Source of the DNA: CAZOKN01 sp964580525
Lineage (GTDB): Bacteria; Pseudomonadota; Alphaproteobacteria; Rickettsiales; UBA6187
Assembly: GCA_964580525.1 (NCBI GenBank)
Contig: CAZOKN010000023.1
Location: 1 to 29,754 of the forward strand
Direction: 5' to 3'
Length of the DNA: 29,754 nucleotides
The notes beneath the pieces are model-generated. The model was not told the origin of the DNA. It worked only from the letters and a program-made list of their open reading frames with translations, and made no database searches. The translations under genes and the position numbers were made by a program. Below are positions 1-8,540 of the stretch, in pieces (positions within the stretch are counted from its first letter, which is position 1; the number at the start of each line of letters is the position of its first letter).

Positions 1-615
1 GAAGATATTGCAGACCCGCATGATGCAGAACTCTGCAAAATGCTGGATGAAAACAGAATAAAAGAATTTCTTATAAACTCTATTATATGGAAGAAAAATA
101 TCATTATCAGCGGCGGTACTTCCACAGGTAAAACAACTTTCACTAACGCATGCCTTAAAACTATACCTAAAGAAGAAAGACTCATAACAGCTGAAGATGC
201 ACGCGAAATAATTTTAGACCAGCATCCCAATAGGGTTCACTTGCTTGCTTCCAAGGGTGGTCAAGGCCGTGCGAAAGTAACCACACAAGATTTGATAGAA
301 GCTTGCTTGCGTTTACGTCCAGATAGGATAATTGTGGGAGAATTACGCGGAACAGAAGCGTTTAGCTTTCTACGCGCTATAAACACAGGTCACCCTGGTT
401 CAATATCCACTCTGCACGCAGATACGCCAACAATGGCTATAGAACAATTAAAACTAATGGTAATGCAAGCTGGCCTAGGCATGCCACCTGCTGAAGTAAA
501 ACAATATATATTAGAAGTCGTAGATATTGTTGTACAATTAAAAAGAACTGGTAAAGTAAGGCATATTTCGGAAATATATTTTAAAAACCGAAATAGAAAA
601 CATCTGGAAATATAA
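1..615 (+). CDS. virB11: VirB11-type type IV secretion ATPase (C-terminal part; start lies before the window)
   Basis: The reading frame is open from base 1, so the 5' end is missing; 204 residues are present. This is the RecA-like C-terminal ATPase domain of the VirB11/PulE secretion ATPase family, a cytoplasmic hexamer that powers pilus assembly and substrate transfer in type IV secretion. Visible motifs are a Walker A loop (GGTSTGKTT, about residues 38-46 of the visible part), an acidic Asp box (TAEDAREI), a Walker B-like stretch (DRIIVGELRG) and a His box (GHPGSISTLHAD). virD4 follows 29 bp downstream on the same strand, the usual order at the end of rickettsial and many other VirB clusters, so the remaining virB genes probably lie upstream. 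Family assignment is secure; the transported substrate is unknown. Confidence 0.95.
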   Translation, partial: EDIADPHDAELCKMLDENRIKEFLINSIIWKKNIIISGGTSTGKTTFTNACLKTIPKEERLITAEDAREIILDQHPNRVHLLASKGGQGRAKVTTQDLIEACLRLRPDRIIVGELRGTEAFSFLRAINTGHPGSISTLHADTPTMAIEQLKLMVMQAGLGMPPAEVKQYILEVVDIVVQLKRTGKVRHISEIYFKNRNRKHLEI

Positions 616-644
616 TTTTTTAAAGGATAGTTTTTAGCCAGTAT

Positions 645-2426
645 ATGTCAGACTTTATACGCTCCCTCCGTAATTTTGCGATTATTTCCATCTTGGCCAT
701 AATGGTTTCTGGATTATGTCTGACTGTTTCTGCTGTTTTAGTAACAATAACTGTTTCTGATCAATCTGCGATAAAATTTACTGGAGATATATTTTCCGAT
801 GGATTTCATTATTGGGTACATTTTATTCACTGGTGGAAACAATGGTGGAAGTATAAATATCAAATTTCCTTAGACTATCAAAATTTCTTTGTAATTAAAC
901 TTTTTGCTTTTACTTTATTCCCTCCAATTCTTATGGGAATATTAGGGTTTCTTTTCCGCGCCCCCTTGATGGACTGGCGCCCTTATAAAAAGCAGGAATC
1001 TATTCACGGCGATGCTAGATGGGCAACAGAAAAAGACATCAGAAAGGCAGGATTACGTGCAAAAAAAGGCATGCTAATGGGAAAGGACACAAGAGGTCAG
1101 CTTCTGATAGCTGAAGGCTTCCAACATGCTTTGTTATTTGCACCAACAGGATCTGGTAAAGGTGTGGGCTTCGTTATACCAAACCTTTTATTCTGGGAAG
1201 ATTCAATATTTATCCACGATATTAAACTTGAGAACTATGAGCTTACTAGCGGCTGGCGTGCCCGCAAACTAGGACAGAAAGTGTATCTCTGGTGCCCCGC
1301 AGATTCCAATGGTATCAGCCATTGCTATAACCCTCTTGAGTGGATAAGTACCAAGCCCGGACAGATGGTGGATGACGTACAAAAAATTGCTAACATCCTT
1401 CTTCCTGATACTTCAGACTTTTGGGAAAGTGAAGCACGAAGCTTATTTACTGGAATAGTATTATATCTTTGCGCCGTACCTGAAAAAATCCAGTCATTCG
1501 GCGAAGTTGTACGTACACTAAGAAGCGATGACGTGGTTTATAATCTGGCCGTTGTTCTGGATACTATAGGAAAACAATTGCACCCAGTATCATACATGAA
1601 CTTGGCTTCATTCTTACAAAAAGCCGATAAAGAACGCTCAGGTGTTATTTCTACACTAAACTCAAAGCTTGAGTTATGGGCAAATCCACTGATTGATACA
1701 GCAACTGCATCAAGCGACTTTAATATCAATAAATTCAAGCGAGAAGCTACAACTGTTTACGTTGGATTGACGCCAGACAACTTGAAACGACTTGAACCAC
1801 TAATGCAGGTCTTCTATCAACAGGCTACAGAGTTTCTAACCAGACAGATGCCAAAGGACGAAGACAAATACGGCATTTTATTCATGATGGACGAATTTCC
1901 TACACTTGGAAAAATGGAACAGTTTAAAAGTGGTATAGCTTATTTCCGGGGCTACAAAGTGCGCCTTTTCCTGATTATTCAAGATACAGAACAGCTTAAA
2001 GATATTTATGAAGAAGCTGGAATGAACTCATTCCTATCAAACTCAACATATCGTATTACATTTGCAGCAAACAACGTACAAACCGCAGAATTAATTTCAA
2101 AAATGGTTGGTAATAAAACAGTAGAACAGGTTTCTGCCAACAAGCCAAAATTCTTTGACTTGAACCCAGCTTCGCGTTCATTACACGTTTCACAAACACA
2201 ACGTGCGTTGCTATTGCCGCAGGAAGTTATAAATCTTGACCGCGATATGCAGATATTACTGATAGAAGCAAGCCCTCCTATCAAGTCCAAGAAAATTAGA
2301 TATTACGAAGATCCTATGTTCACCAAAAGATTATTACCACCAATCGAGGTGCCACAGCAAGAGCCTTATGATCCTAGGAAACACTCAAAAGAAGAAAAGA
2401 AAGAAACTGCTGACGCTAAGGCTTAA
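645..2426 (+). CDS. virD4: VirD4-type type IV secretion coupling ATPase
   Basis: This 593-residue protein is a type IV coupling protein of the VirD4/TraG family, an inner-membrane ATPase that recruits substrates to the secretion channel. Two N-terminal membrane segments (about 11-36 and 82-105) are separated by a Trp-rich periplasmic loop. The cytoplasmic domain carries Walker A (APTGSGKG, about 166-173), the HDIK motif (191-194) typical of the family, and Walker B (ILFMMDE, 411-417). The length is normal. The ATG at 645 gives a natural N-terminus, although the nearest purine-rich site (AAAGGA near 622-627) lies rather far upstream, so translation may depend partly on coupling to virB11. It converges with dxr, leaving only 2 bp between the stop codons. 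Nearby genes give no sign of mobilisation functions, so protein secretion, as in rickettsial systems, is the more likely role (inference). Confidence 0.95.
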   Translation: MSDFIRSLRNFAIISILAIMVSGLCLTVSAVLVTITVSDQSAIKFTGDIFSDGFHYWVHFIHWWKQWWKYKYQISLDYQNFFVIKLFAFTLFPPILMGILGFLFRAPLMDWRPYKKQESIHGDARWATEKDIRKAGLRAKKGMLMGKDTRGQLLIAEGFQHALLFAPTGSGKGVGFVIPNLLFWEDSIFIHDIKLENYELTSGWRARKLGQKVYLWCPADSNGISHCYNPLEWISTKPGQMVDDVQKIANILLPDTSDFWESEARSLFTGIVLYLCAVPEKIQSFGEVVRTLRSDDVVYNLAVVLDTIGKQLHPVSYMNLASFLQKADKERSGVISTLNSKLELWANPLIDTATASSDFNINKFKREATTVYVGLTPDNLKRLEPLMQVFYQQATEFLTRQMPKDEDKYGILFMMDEFPTLGKMEQFKSGIAYFRGYKVRLFLIIQDTEQLKDIYEEAGMNSFLSNSTYRITFAANNVQTAELISKMVGNKTVEQVSANKPKFFDLNPASRSLHVSQTQRALLLPQEVINLDRDMQILLIEASPPIKSKKIRYYEDPMFTKRLLPPIEVPQQEPYDPRKHSKEEKKETADAKA

Positions 2427-2428
2427 AC

Positions 2429-3628
2429 TTATTTTCCGTAAGAAAATTTATGCTTACTCTTCAAGCCCTCAACAACAAAATTAGCCTTATCCGTAGCTAA
2501 ATCTATTGCAGAAATTATATCTTCAATATTGCTGTATTTAACATCGTCAAACTGCTCAAGACATGCCTCAATAACAGATATAATATCAAGAAAACCTATT
2601 TCATTTTTGAGGAATTTTTCAACAGCTACTTCATTAGCAGAATTGAAAACTAATGGCATAAGACCACCAGTGTCCAAAACATTCTTTGCTATAAAAACAG
2701 CTGGAAAATTTTCGTTATTAACCTTTTCAAAAGTAAGTCTTCCAACTTCAGAAAGATTTAATTTAGTAGCATTATTAAAAACTCTATCCGGCCACGACAG
2801 AGCATAAGAAATTGGCACACGCATATCTGGTGTACCCATTTGCGCCAACACAGATCCATCAACATATTCGACCATAGAGTGGATAACTGATTCTGGATGC
2901 ACTATAACATCTATCTGTTCAGCTTTTATTGGAAATAAATGGTAAGCCTCAATAATCTCAAGACCTTTATTTACCATTGTTGCAGAATCCACCGATATCT
3001 TGCTTCCCATGCTCCAATTCGGATGTGCTATCGCTTGTTTTGGAGTAACAACTAGCATTTGCTCTTTTGTAAAATTGCGAAAAGGGCCGCCAGAAGCCGT
3101 AAGAGTTATTTTGCTAATATTTTCCGGTCTACCAAAATCGAAAACCTGAAATATAGCATTATGCTCCGAATCGGTAGGTATTATAACAGCACCGGATTTT
3201 TTTGCCTCTGCAATTATCAAATCGCCAGCACAAACCAAAGATTCTTTATTAGCTAAAGCAATTTTGTTACCAGCTTTTACCGCCGCAAGTGTTGGTAATA
3301 AACCGGCAGATCCGACAATTGCTGCTATAACAATATCACTCTTTTCACCCGCAACATCAGAAACTGCATCACTCCCAGCTAAAACTTCTATTTTATAAGA
3401 AAATAACAATGATTTCAGTTTTTCATATTGCGATTTATCAGCAATAACAACCTTCTCAGCTCTTAAAGCAATTGCTTGCTTAGCTAATAATTCAGCATTT
3501 GAATTTGCTGTCAGCGTTTTAATTTTATATGATTTAGTTGATGAGGTTATAACATCTATCGCACTGCGACCAATAGAACCTGTTGCACCAAGGATAGTAA
3601 CCGTTTGGGCGTTTTCTGCTGCAATCAC
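2429..3628 (-). CDS. dxr: 1-deoxy-D-xylulose 5-phosphate reductoisomerase
   Basis: Dxr converts 1-deoxy-D-xylulose 5-phosphate to 2-C-methyl-D-erythritol 4-phosphate with NADPH, the committed step of the non-mevalonate isoprenoid pathway. The protein has 399 residues, the usual length. It shows the N-terminal NADPH-binding GATGSIG loop (14-20), the ANKESLV stretch, the metal-binding TDSEHNA motif, and the substrate-loop region HPNWSMGSKISVDSATMVNKG (in two adjacent pieces). The start is GTG, preceded by AGAGG five bases upstream; no other suitable Met lies near the N-terminus. It follows cdsA in the same direction after a 79-bp gap and is the last gene of the rpsB-to-dxr block. It supplies isoprenoid precursors to UppS encoded two genes upstream. 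Confidence 0.97.
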   Translation of the reverse strand: MIAAENAQTVTILGATGSIGRSAIDVITSSTKSYKIKTLTANSNAELLAKQAIALRAEKVVIADKSQYEKLKSLLFSYKIEVLAGSDAVSDVAGEKSDIVIAAIVGSAGLLPTLAAVKAGNKIALANKESLVCAGDLIIAEAKKSGAVIIPTDSEHNAIFQVFDFGRPENISKITLTASGGPFRNFTKEQMLVVTPKQAIAHPNWSMGSKISVDSATMVNKGLEIIEAYHLFPIKAEQIDVIVHPESVIHSMVEYVDGSVLAQMGTPDMRVPISYALSWPDRVFNNATKLNLSEVGRLTFEKVNNENFPAVFIAKNVLDTGGLMPLVFNSANEVAVEKFLKNEIGFLDIISVIEACLEQFDDVKYSNIEDIISAIDLATDKANFVVEGLKSKHKFSYGK

Positions 3629-3707
3629 AAAATCCTCTAAATAATCTTCACAGTCAATGCAACGTACAGAAGAACGTACGTAAGAATTTCTTCAACGATA
3701 AAATTTT

Positions 3708-4397
3708 TCACTGAAAGAAATTCCCACCATTAAGCATAGCTATAATCGCAAACACTATAACAACAGTCACAAGACCATCTACCCTGTCTAAAACTCCGCC
3801 ATGGCCTGGAATTATAGTACCACTATCTTTCACTTCGAACCTACGCTTAACCCATGATTCAAAAAAATCACCAGCCTGTGAAACCACTGCCAAAACCGCA
3901 CCCAGCAACAACATGGAGAAAAAGCCAACAGAATGAACAAACACTGATGAGAAAGCTGTAACTAAAGCTGCCGCGATCATTCCACCACCTAAACCAGCCC
4001 ACGTTTTATTAGGGCTAATTTTTGGGTATATTTTAGGTCCACCAATTATTCTGCCAGCGAAAAATGCAGCAATATCTGTCGCCCAAACGATTACCAGCAT
4101 CAAAAATATAATGCCGAAACCACTCTCCATATTACGCAAATAAATCAACGATCCTGCAAAAGATGCAACATAAGCTATACCGCTAAACTCCCACCTTTTT
4201 CTTTCTTGCTCAGAAAGAATTTTACCATTAGCAGTAATTATTCCATACCACTCAAAGCTCATAATAACCGCAACAACCACAACAGTAGTGCTAAATAAAG
4301 CACCGCCTGCCCAAACAATCATAAGAACCACAGGCGCTAAAATACCAGCTGATATTATACGCTTTTGCAAATTTTCTGACATTTTAGGAAGTTCCAT
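3708..4397 (-). CDS. cdsA: Phosphatidate cytidylyltransferase (CDP-diglyceride synthase)
   Basis: CdsA makes CDP-diacylglycerol from phosphatidic acid and CTP in the inner membrane, the entry point to phospholipid head-group synthesis. The 229-residue product is very hydrophobic with several membrane segments, and near the C-terminus it has the family signature (KRRFEVKDSG, then IPGHGGVLDRVDG, about 185-212). It is shorter than the E. coli enzyme of about 285 residues, mainly through a compact N-terminal half. The start at 4397 lies 7 bp after the uppS stop, which suggests translational coupling. An in-frame ATG five codons further in (MSENLQKR) is an alternative start. Function is secure from the signature and the gene order. 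Confidence 0.95.
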   Translation of the reverse strand: MELPKMSENLQKRIISAGILAPVVLMIVWAGGALFSTTVVVVAVIMSFEWYGIITANGKILSEQERKRWEFSGIAYVASFAGSLIYLRNMESGFGIIFLMLVIVWATDIAAFFAGRIIGGPKIYPKISPNKTWAGLGGGMIAAALVTAFSSVFVHSVGFFSMLLLGAVLAVVSQAGDFFESWVKRRFEVKDSGTIIPGHGGVLDRVDGLVTVVIVFAIIAMLNGGNFFQ

Positions 4398-4404
4398 AAC
4401 GTCT

Positions 4405-5112
4405 TTACATCTTTTTAAAGTCTGATATTACTTCTGTTATATGCTCTTTTTTGAAATCTGGCCACAAAATATCTATAAAAAACAACTCTGTATACGATAA
4501 TTGCCACAATAAAAAATTGCTGAGACGCTTTTCTCCTCCAGTTCTGATAAGCACATCAGGACATGGCATATATTTTGTATATAAATTCTTTTCGAAAAGC
4601 TCATCGTTAATATCTTCTAACGAGATTTTTTTATCTTTAAAATCCTCAGCTATTGTCTTAGCAGCATTAACGATTTCATCACGACTACCATAGCTAAGAG
4701 CAATGGTTAATGTTAAAGATTTATTTTTAGAAGTTAGTTTTTCCGCTTTTCCTATCTGTTTTTTAATATCCTCAGAAACCTTTGATCTGTCACCAATAAA
4801 AACAATTTTCACATCATTTTTATGCAAGCTTTTTATTTCTTTACCAAGATAAAACTTCAGCAAATCCATAAGCCCCGAAACTTCTTCAGTAGAGCGGCTC
4901 CAGTTTTCCGATGAAAATGCATATAAGGTGAGGTAAGGGACACCGTTTTCCCTACACGATTCTATAACTCCTCTCACCACTTCAGCACCCTTCTTATGGC
5001 CAGCAATTCTTGGAAGACCGCGCTTTTGTGCCCAACGACCATTACCATCCATTATTATGGCGATGTGCCTCAGTGTACTTTCTGTGCCTGAATCTTTGGA
5101 TAAGGAAAACAT
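4405..5112 (-). CDS. uppS: Undecaprenyl diphosphate synthase (di-trans,poly-cis)
   Basis: UppS condenses isopentenyl diphosphate with farnesyl diphosphate to form the C55 lipid carrier used in peptidoglycan and surface-polysaccharide assembly. The 235-residue protein has the Mg-binding N-terminal motif IIMDGNGRWA (Asp at 22), AGHKKGAE, the YAFSSENW motif, and the C-terminal LIRTGGEKRLSNFLLWQ block that binds diphosphate. Length and motifs are normal for the cis-prenyltransferase family. It sits between frr (20-bp gap) and cdsA (7-bp gap), as in most alphaproteobacteria. Retention of UppS implies a need for a lipid carrier, and so for some cell-wall or glycan synthesis. Confidence 0.97.
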   Translation of the reverse strand: MFSLSKDSGTESTLRHIAIIMDGNGRWAQKRGLPRIAGHKKGAEVVRGVIESCRENGVPYLTLYAFSSENWSRSTEEVSGLMDLLKFYLGKEIKSLHKNDVKIVFIGDRSKVSEDIKKQIGKAEKLTSKNKSLTLTIALSYGSRDEIVNAAKTIAEDFKDKKISLEDINDELFEKNLYTKYMPCPDVLIRTGGEKRLSNFLLWQLSYTELFFIDILWPDFKKEHITEVISDFKKM

Positions 5113-5132
5113 TAAAAAATAACCAGATGAAA

Positions 5133-5690
5133 CTATACGTTCATTATATCTTTTTCTTTTAAGGCTATAGCAGCATCCACATTCTTGGTATACTCATCAG
5201 TAACCTTCTGTATTTCTTCAGATTTACCGTGCAATTGATCTTTAGAAAGGGAACCATCTTTTTCCATTTTTTTCAGATCATCCATACCATCACGACGAAC
5301 GTTACGGATAGCAATTTTAGCCTTTTCAGCATATTGATGTACGGCTTTAACCAATTCTTTTCTTCTTTCTTCGCTAAGGCTAGGTAACGGAACCCTTATC
5401 AATTGGCCATCCACCATTGGATTCAAGCCAAGACCAGCATTCAATATTCCTTTTTCAACAGCAGAAGCATTCGCCTTATCCCACACCTGAACTGTTAACA
5501 TCCTAGCATCAGCAACGTTGACAGTAGCAACTTGATCCAATGCCATTTTGCTACCATAAGCTTCCACAACAACACCTTCCAAAAGCGCAGAATTAGCACG
5601 GCCTGTACGCAAACCCTTGAGATCTTTATGCAAAGATGCCATTGAACCTTCCATACGTTTTTTCAAATCATCAATCAATTTATCAGCCAT
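5133..5690 (-). CDS. frr: Ribosome recycling factor
   Basis: Frr, together with EF-G, splits the post-termination ribosome complex in the cytoplasm. The protein is 185 residues, exactly the usual size, with the three-helix-bundle sequence pattern (KDLKGLRTGRANSALLEG near the N-terminus, then VRVP-like IRVPLPSLSEERR and AIRNVRRDGMDDLKK). Its ATG overlaps the pyrH stop by one base (TAATG), and AAGGAG lies within the last codons of pyrH, so the two are translationally coupled. Gene order pyrH-frr is nearly universal in bacteria. Confidence 0.98.
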   Translation of the reverse strand: MADKLIDDLKKRMEGSMASLHKDLKGLRTGRANSALLEGVVVEAYGSKMALDQVATVNVADARMLTVQVWDKANASAVEKGILNAGLGLNPMVDGQLIRVPLPSLSEERRKELVKAVHQYAEKAKIAIRNVRRDGMDDLKKMEKDGSLSKDQLHGKSEEIQKVTDEYTKNVDAAIALKEKDIMNV

Positions 5691-6403
5691 TATTTTTTCT
5701 CCTTAATTATTGTAAATGTTCCCTCACCAGTAGCCGCCTTAGCAAAAGCCCCTTTCGTCTGGATTGAAAAAACTAAAATAGGTATTTTATTTTCACGCGC
5801 AAGCGATATAGCAGCGGCATCCATAACCGCAAGATCATTGGTTAAAACTTCTTTATATGTCAATGTTTCATATCTCTTGGCTTTTTTGTCTTTTTTAGGA
5901 TCCGCTGAGTAAACACCATCGACTTGAGTACCTTTAAATATTGCATCACAACCCATTTCAACAGCGCGCAATGCACCAGCGGTGTCAGTCGTAAAGAATG
6001 GGTTTCCAGTACCAGCAGCAAATATAACTATACGACCTTTCTCCATGTGCCTAATCGCACGTCTTCTGATATAAGGCTCACAAACTGTTGTCATCGGAAT
6101 TGCAGATAAAACACGGCTTTGTACGCCAAGACCATCAAGACAATTTTGTAGAGCTAGTGCGTTCATAACAGTCGCCAACATACCCATATAGTCAGCACTT
6201 GCACGTTCCATCCCAACAGCGGCGGCCGACATACCTCTATATATATTACCTCCGCCTACCACCAGACAAACTTCAACCCCTTTATCCTGTACCTGCTTTA
6301 TATCGTTGCAGATACGTTCTATGGTTTCTAAATCATGACCATATTTCTGGTTACCCATAAGGGCTTCACCGGAAAGCTTTAATAGTATACGTTTATATTT
6401 CAT
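5690..6403 (-). CDS. pyrH: Uridylate kinase (UMP kinase)
   Basis: PyrH phosphorylates UMP to UDP in the cytoplasm; it belongs to the amino-acid-kinase fold and is unrelated to eukaryotic UMP/CMP kinases. The 237-residue protein begins KRILLKLSGEAL and carries the glycine-rich VVGGGNIYRG loop, the GTGNPFFTTDTAG segment and the DGVYSADPKKDKKA nucleotide-binding region. Length is normal. It is the first gene after the strong terminator that closes rpsB-tsf, so a separate promoter must lie in 6404-6490; that stretch is AT-rich and I could not choose a convincing -35/-10 pair. It is coupled to frr by a one-base overlap. Confidence 0.98.
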   Translation of the reverse strand: MKYKRILLKLSGEALMGNQKYGHDLETIERICNDIKQVQDKGVEVCLVVGGGNIYRGMSAAAVGMERASADYMGMLATVMNALALQNCLDGLGVQSRVLSAIPMTTVCEPYIRRRAIRHMEKGRIVIFAAGTGNPFFTTDTAGALRAVEMGCDAIFKGTQVDGVYSADPKKDKKAKRYETLTYKEVLTNDLAVMDAAAISLARENKIPILVFSIQTKGAFAKAATGEGTFTIIKEKK

Positions 6404-6492
6404 TATTTTTTCTGTGTTTGGTTTGTTTGTTGTCAGAACAAGAATCTAATACAATTATGCGTCTTTGTTAAGGCTAAAAAAATAAAAAATAA

Positions 6493-6513
6493 AGGGCGGT
6501 AAAATACCGCCCT
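6493..6513 (-). terminator. Intrinsic terminator of rpsB-tsf
   Basis: A perfect 8-bp GC-rich stem (AGGGCGGT with ACCGCCCT, 5-base loop) lies 41 bases past the tsf stop. On the minus strand it is followed by a long T-rich run (through about 6475). This has all the parts of a rho-independent terminator, and it separates the tsf transcript from pyrH. Confidence 0.9.
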
Positions 6514-6554
6514 AAATATAACACAATTATTTTGCAAAAATAAGAAATAAAAAA

Positions 6555-7481
6555 CTATGCATTCGCAGCTTTTGCAACTTCATCAGCAAAATTTTCTTCT
6601 TTTTTCTCAATGCCTTCACCAAGCATGAAACGAACATAAGAAGCGATAGTTACTTCACCACCGATATCTTTTGCAGCTTCTTTCAAAACTTCTCTTATAG
6701 GAGTTTTGCCATCCATAACGAATGCCTGCTCAACAAGAACAACTTCCGCATAGAATTTTTGGATACGACCTTCAATCATCTTTTCGATAACATTATCAGG
6801 CTTTCCAGAAGCACGTGCTTGCTCAGTCAATATAGAACGCTCACGCTCAACTAATTTAGGATCAAGATCAGCAACATTTAAAGACTCAGGTCTGTTAGCT
6901 GCAACGTGCATAGCTATCTGTTTACCAAGAGCTTTTAATTTTTCTTTATTGCCAGAGCTTTTCAAAGCAACTAGAACACCGATTTTACCCAATTCTTTAT
7001 TAACAGCGTTGTGTAGATAAGAAACAACTACGTCTCCAGAAACTTTAGCTGAACGACGCAATTGGATATTCTCACCAATAACACCAACTAATTCAGCAAC
7101 TTCTTGAGCAACATCATTGCTTTTGCCAGGGTAAGCTTTTTTCTTCAACTCTTCAACATCGCCAGAACCTTGCAAAGCAAGCTTAGTAACGTTTGAAAGA
7201 AGAGCCTGGAATTTTTCATTTTTCGCAGCAAAATCTGTTTCAGTGTTGATTTCAACAACAGCAGCCTCTGTTTCTGAACCATTAGTAGTAACACCTACCA
7301 ATCCTTCAGCAGCAATTCTACCAGATTTTTTAGCAGCGGCAGAAAGACCTTTTTTACGCAACCAGTCAATAGCTTCTTCCATATCACCCTTACATTCAGT
7401 AAGAGCCTTTTTGCAATCCATCATACCAGCTTGTGTTTTTTCACGTAAATCTTTAATAGCAGCAGCAGTAATTTCAGCCAT
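6555..7481 (-). CDS. tsf: Elongation factor Ts
   Basis: EF-Ts is the nucleotide exchange factor that reloads EF-Tu with GTP. The 308-residue protein starts MAEITAAAIKDLREKT and carries the UBA-like N-terminal domain (GMMDCKKAL, EAIDWLRKKG) and the EF-Tu-binding TDFAAKNE motif. The frame is open to 7523, but the ATG at 7481 is preferred: it gives the family N-terminus and is preceded by GGAGGAG seven bases upstream, while the extra 14 residues are translated from the rpsB-tsf spacer. It follows rpsB by 84 bp, with a hairpin between them, and ends in a strong terminator. Confidence 0.97.
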   Translation of the reverse strand: MAEITAAAIKDLREKTQAGMMDCKKALTECKGDMEEAIDWLRKKGLSAAAKKSGRIAAEGLVGVTTNGSETEAAVVEINTETDFAAKNEKFQALLSNVTKLALQGSGDVEELKKKAYPGKSNDVAQEVAELVGVIGENIQLRRSAKVSGDVVVSYLHNAVNKELGKIGVLVALKSSGNKEKLKALGKQIAMHVAANRPESLNVADLDPKLVERERSILTEQARASGKPDNVIEKMIEGRIQKFYAEVVLVEQAFVMDGKTPIREVLKEAAKDIGGEVTIASYVRFMLGEGIEKKEENFADEVAKAANA

Positions 7482-7530
7482 AATCTCCTCCAATAAACTA
7501 TATTCAAAATAAGAAAATAACAAATAAGAC

Positions 7531-7551
7531 AGGAGGCCAGGAAAGCCTCCT
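7531..7551 (-). terminator. Hairpin in the rpsB-tsf spacer (possible attenuator)
   Basis: A perfect 7-bp stem (AGGAGGC with GCCTCCT, 7-base loop) lies between the rpsB stop and the tsf ribosome site. On the minus strand the bases after it are T-rich but interrupted (GTCTTATTTGTTATTTTC), weaker than the terminator after tsf. It may partly terminate transcription and so lower tsf relative to rpsB, or protect the rpsB 3' end. The stem is plain; the role is inference. Confidence 0.6.
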
Positions 7552-7565
7552 TTTAATTCAAAAAA

Positions 7566-8525
7566 CTATTTCTTAGTTTTTTTTGCTTCTTCTGTTTTAC
7601 ATGCAGGCTTTTTAGCAACAGGCTTCTTAGCTTTTTTTACTTCAGAAACAACTTCTTTTTTAGCAGTTGGCTTTTTTACAGAATCTTCTTCTGCAGTTTC
7701 TTCAGAAACATAGGCTTTTTTACCAGTCACGTTTTTAGCTACTCTGTTATGCCTGTTATCATTTCTTATAACATCAGCAAGCATTTCTTTTGGCAATTCA
7801 GCAGCAGAACCAATATCAACACCAGAAGCACCAAGGCTGTACTGAATACCAGCAAGAGCCGCATCAGAAATCAATTGGCAATACAAGCGTATAGCACGCA
7901 CTGAGTCATCGTTTCCAGGAATCAAGTAATCAACACCATCAGGGCTGCAGTTACTATCTACCACCGCAACAACAGGAACGCCAAGATTCTTAGCTTCATG
8001 CATCGCTAGAGACTCTTTATTAACGTCAATTACGAAAAGCAAATCAGGCTTACCACCCATATCCATAATTCCACCAAGTGAACGTCTGATCTTATCAGCC
8101 TTTCTTGATAGACCAAGAATCTCTTTTTTCTTCAAACCTTCTGCACTACCAGACAATGTAGCTTCGATATCACGCAAAGCTTGGATTGAATTTGATACAG
8201 TTTTCCAGTTAGTCAACATTCCACCCAACCAACGGTGATTAACATAATATTGGCCACAACGAGCAGCACTTTCAGCAATAATATCAGAAGCCTGACGTTT
8301 AGTTCCAACGAACAAAACACGACCATTATTCTTTACAACTTCATAAACAGCTTGCAAAGCAGTGTGCAACATAGGCACAGTTTGCTGAAGGTCTATAATA
8401 TGCGTACCATTACGGCTACCATAAAGGTAAGGAGCCATTTTCGGGTTCCAACGCATTGTTTTGTGACCATAGTGAACACCTGCTTCAAGCAGGTCTTTCA
8501 TAGAAAAATTAGGTACTGAACTCAT
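7566..8525 (-). CDS. rpsB: 30S ribosomal protein S2 with a long Lys-rich tail
   Basis: S2 is a late-assembling protein of the small ribosomal subunit. The core is typical: LLEAGVHYGHKTMRWNPKM at the N-terminus, FVGTKRQA, HRWLGGMLTNWKT and VVAVVDSNCSPDGVDY. At 319 residues it is longer than the usual 240-260 because of a C-terminal extension of roughly 70 residues, rich in Lys, Ala and Glu and probably disordered. C-terminal tails of this kind are known in S2 of some alphaproteobacteria. The ATG is preceded by AAGGA. It heads the rpsB-tsf unit, with a candidate promoter and a structured leader upstream. Confidence 0.97.
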   Translation of the reverse strand: MSSVPNFSMKDLLEAGVHYGHKTMRWNPKMAPYLYGSRNGTHIIDLQQTVPMLHTALQAVYEVVKNNGRVLFVGTKRQASDIIAESAARCGQYYVNHRWLGGMLTNWKTVSNSIQALRDIEATLSGSAEGLKKKEILGLSRKADKIRRSLGGIMDMGGKPDLLFVIDVNKESLAMHEAKNLGVPVVAVVDSNCSPDGVDYLIPGNDDSVRAIRLYCQLISDAALAGIQYSLGASGVDIGSAAELPKEMLADVIRNDNRHNRVAKNVTGKKAYVSEETAEEDSVKKPTAKKEVVSEVKKAKKPVAKKPACKTEEAKKTKK

Positions 8526-8540
8526 AGTAATTATCCTTAT

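Noticed and set aside
2006..2290. Minus-strand open frame inside virD4
   Set aside because: Shadow of a well-supported coding frame; no domain features.
7482..7523. Longer N-terminus for EF-Ts starting at 7523
   Set aside because: The added residues do not resemble EF-Ts and come from the spacer; the ATG at 7481 has a GGAGGAG site.
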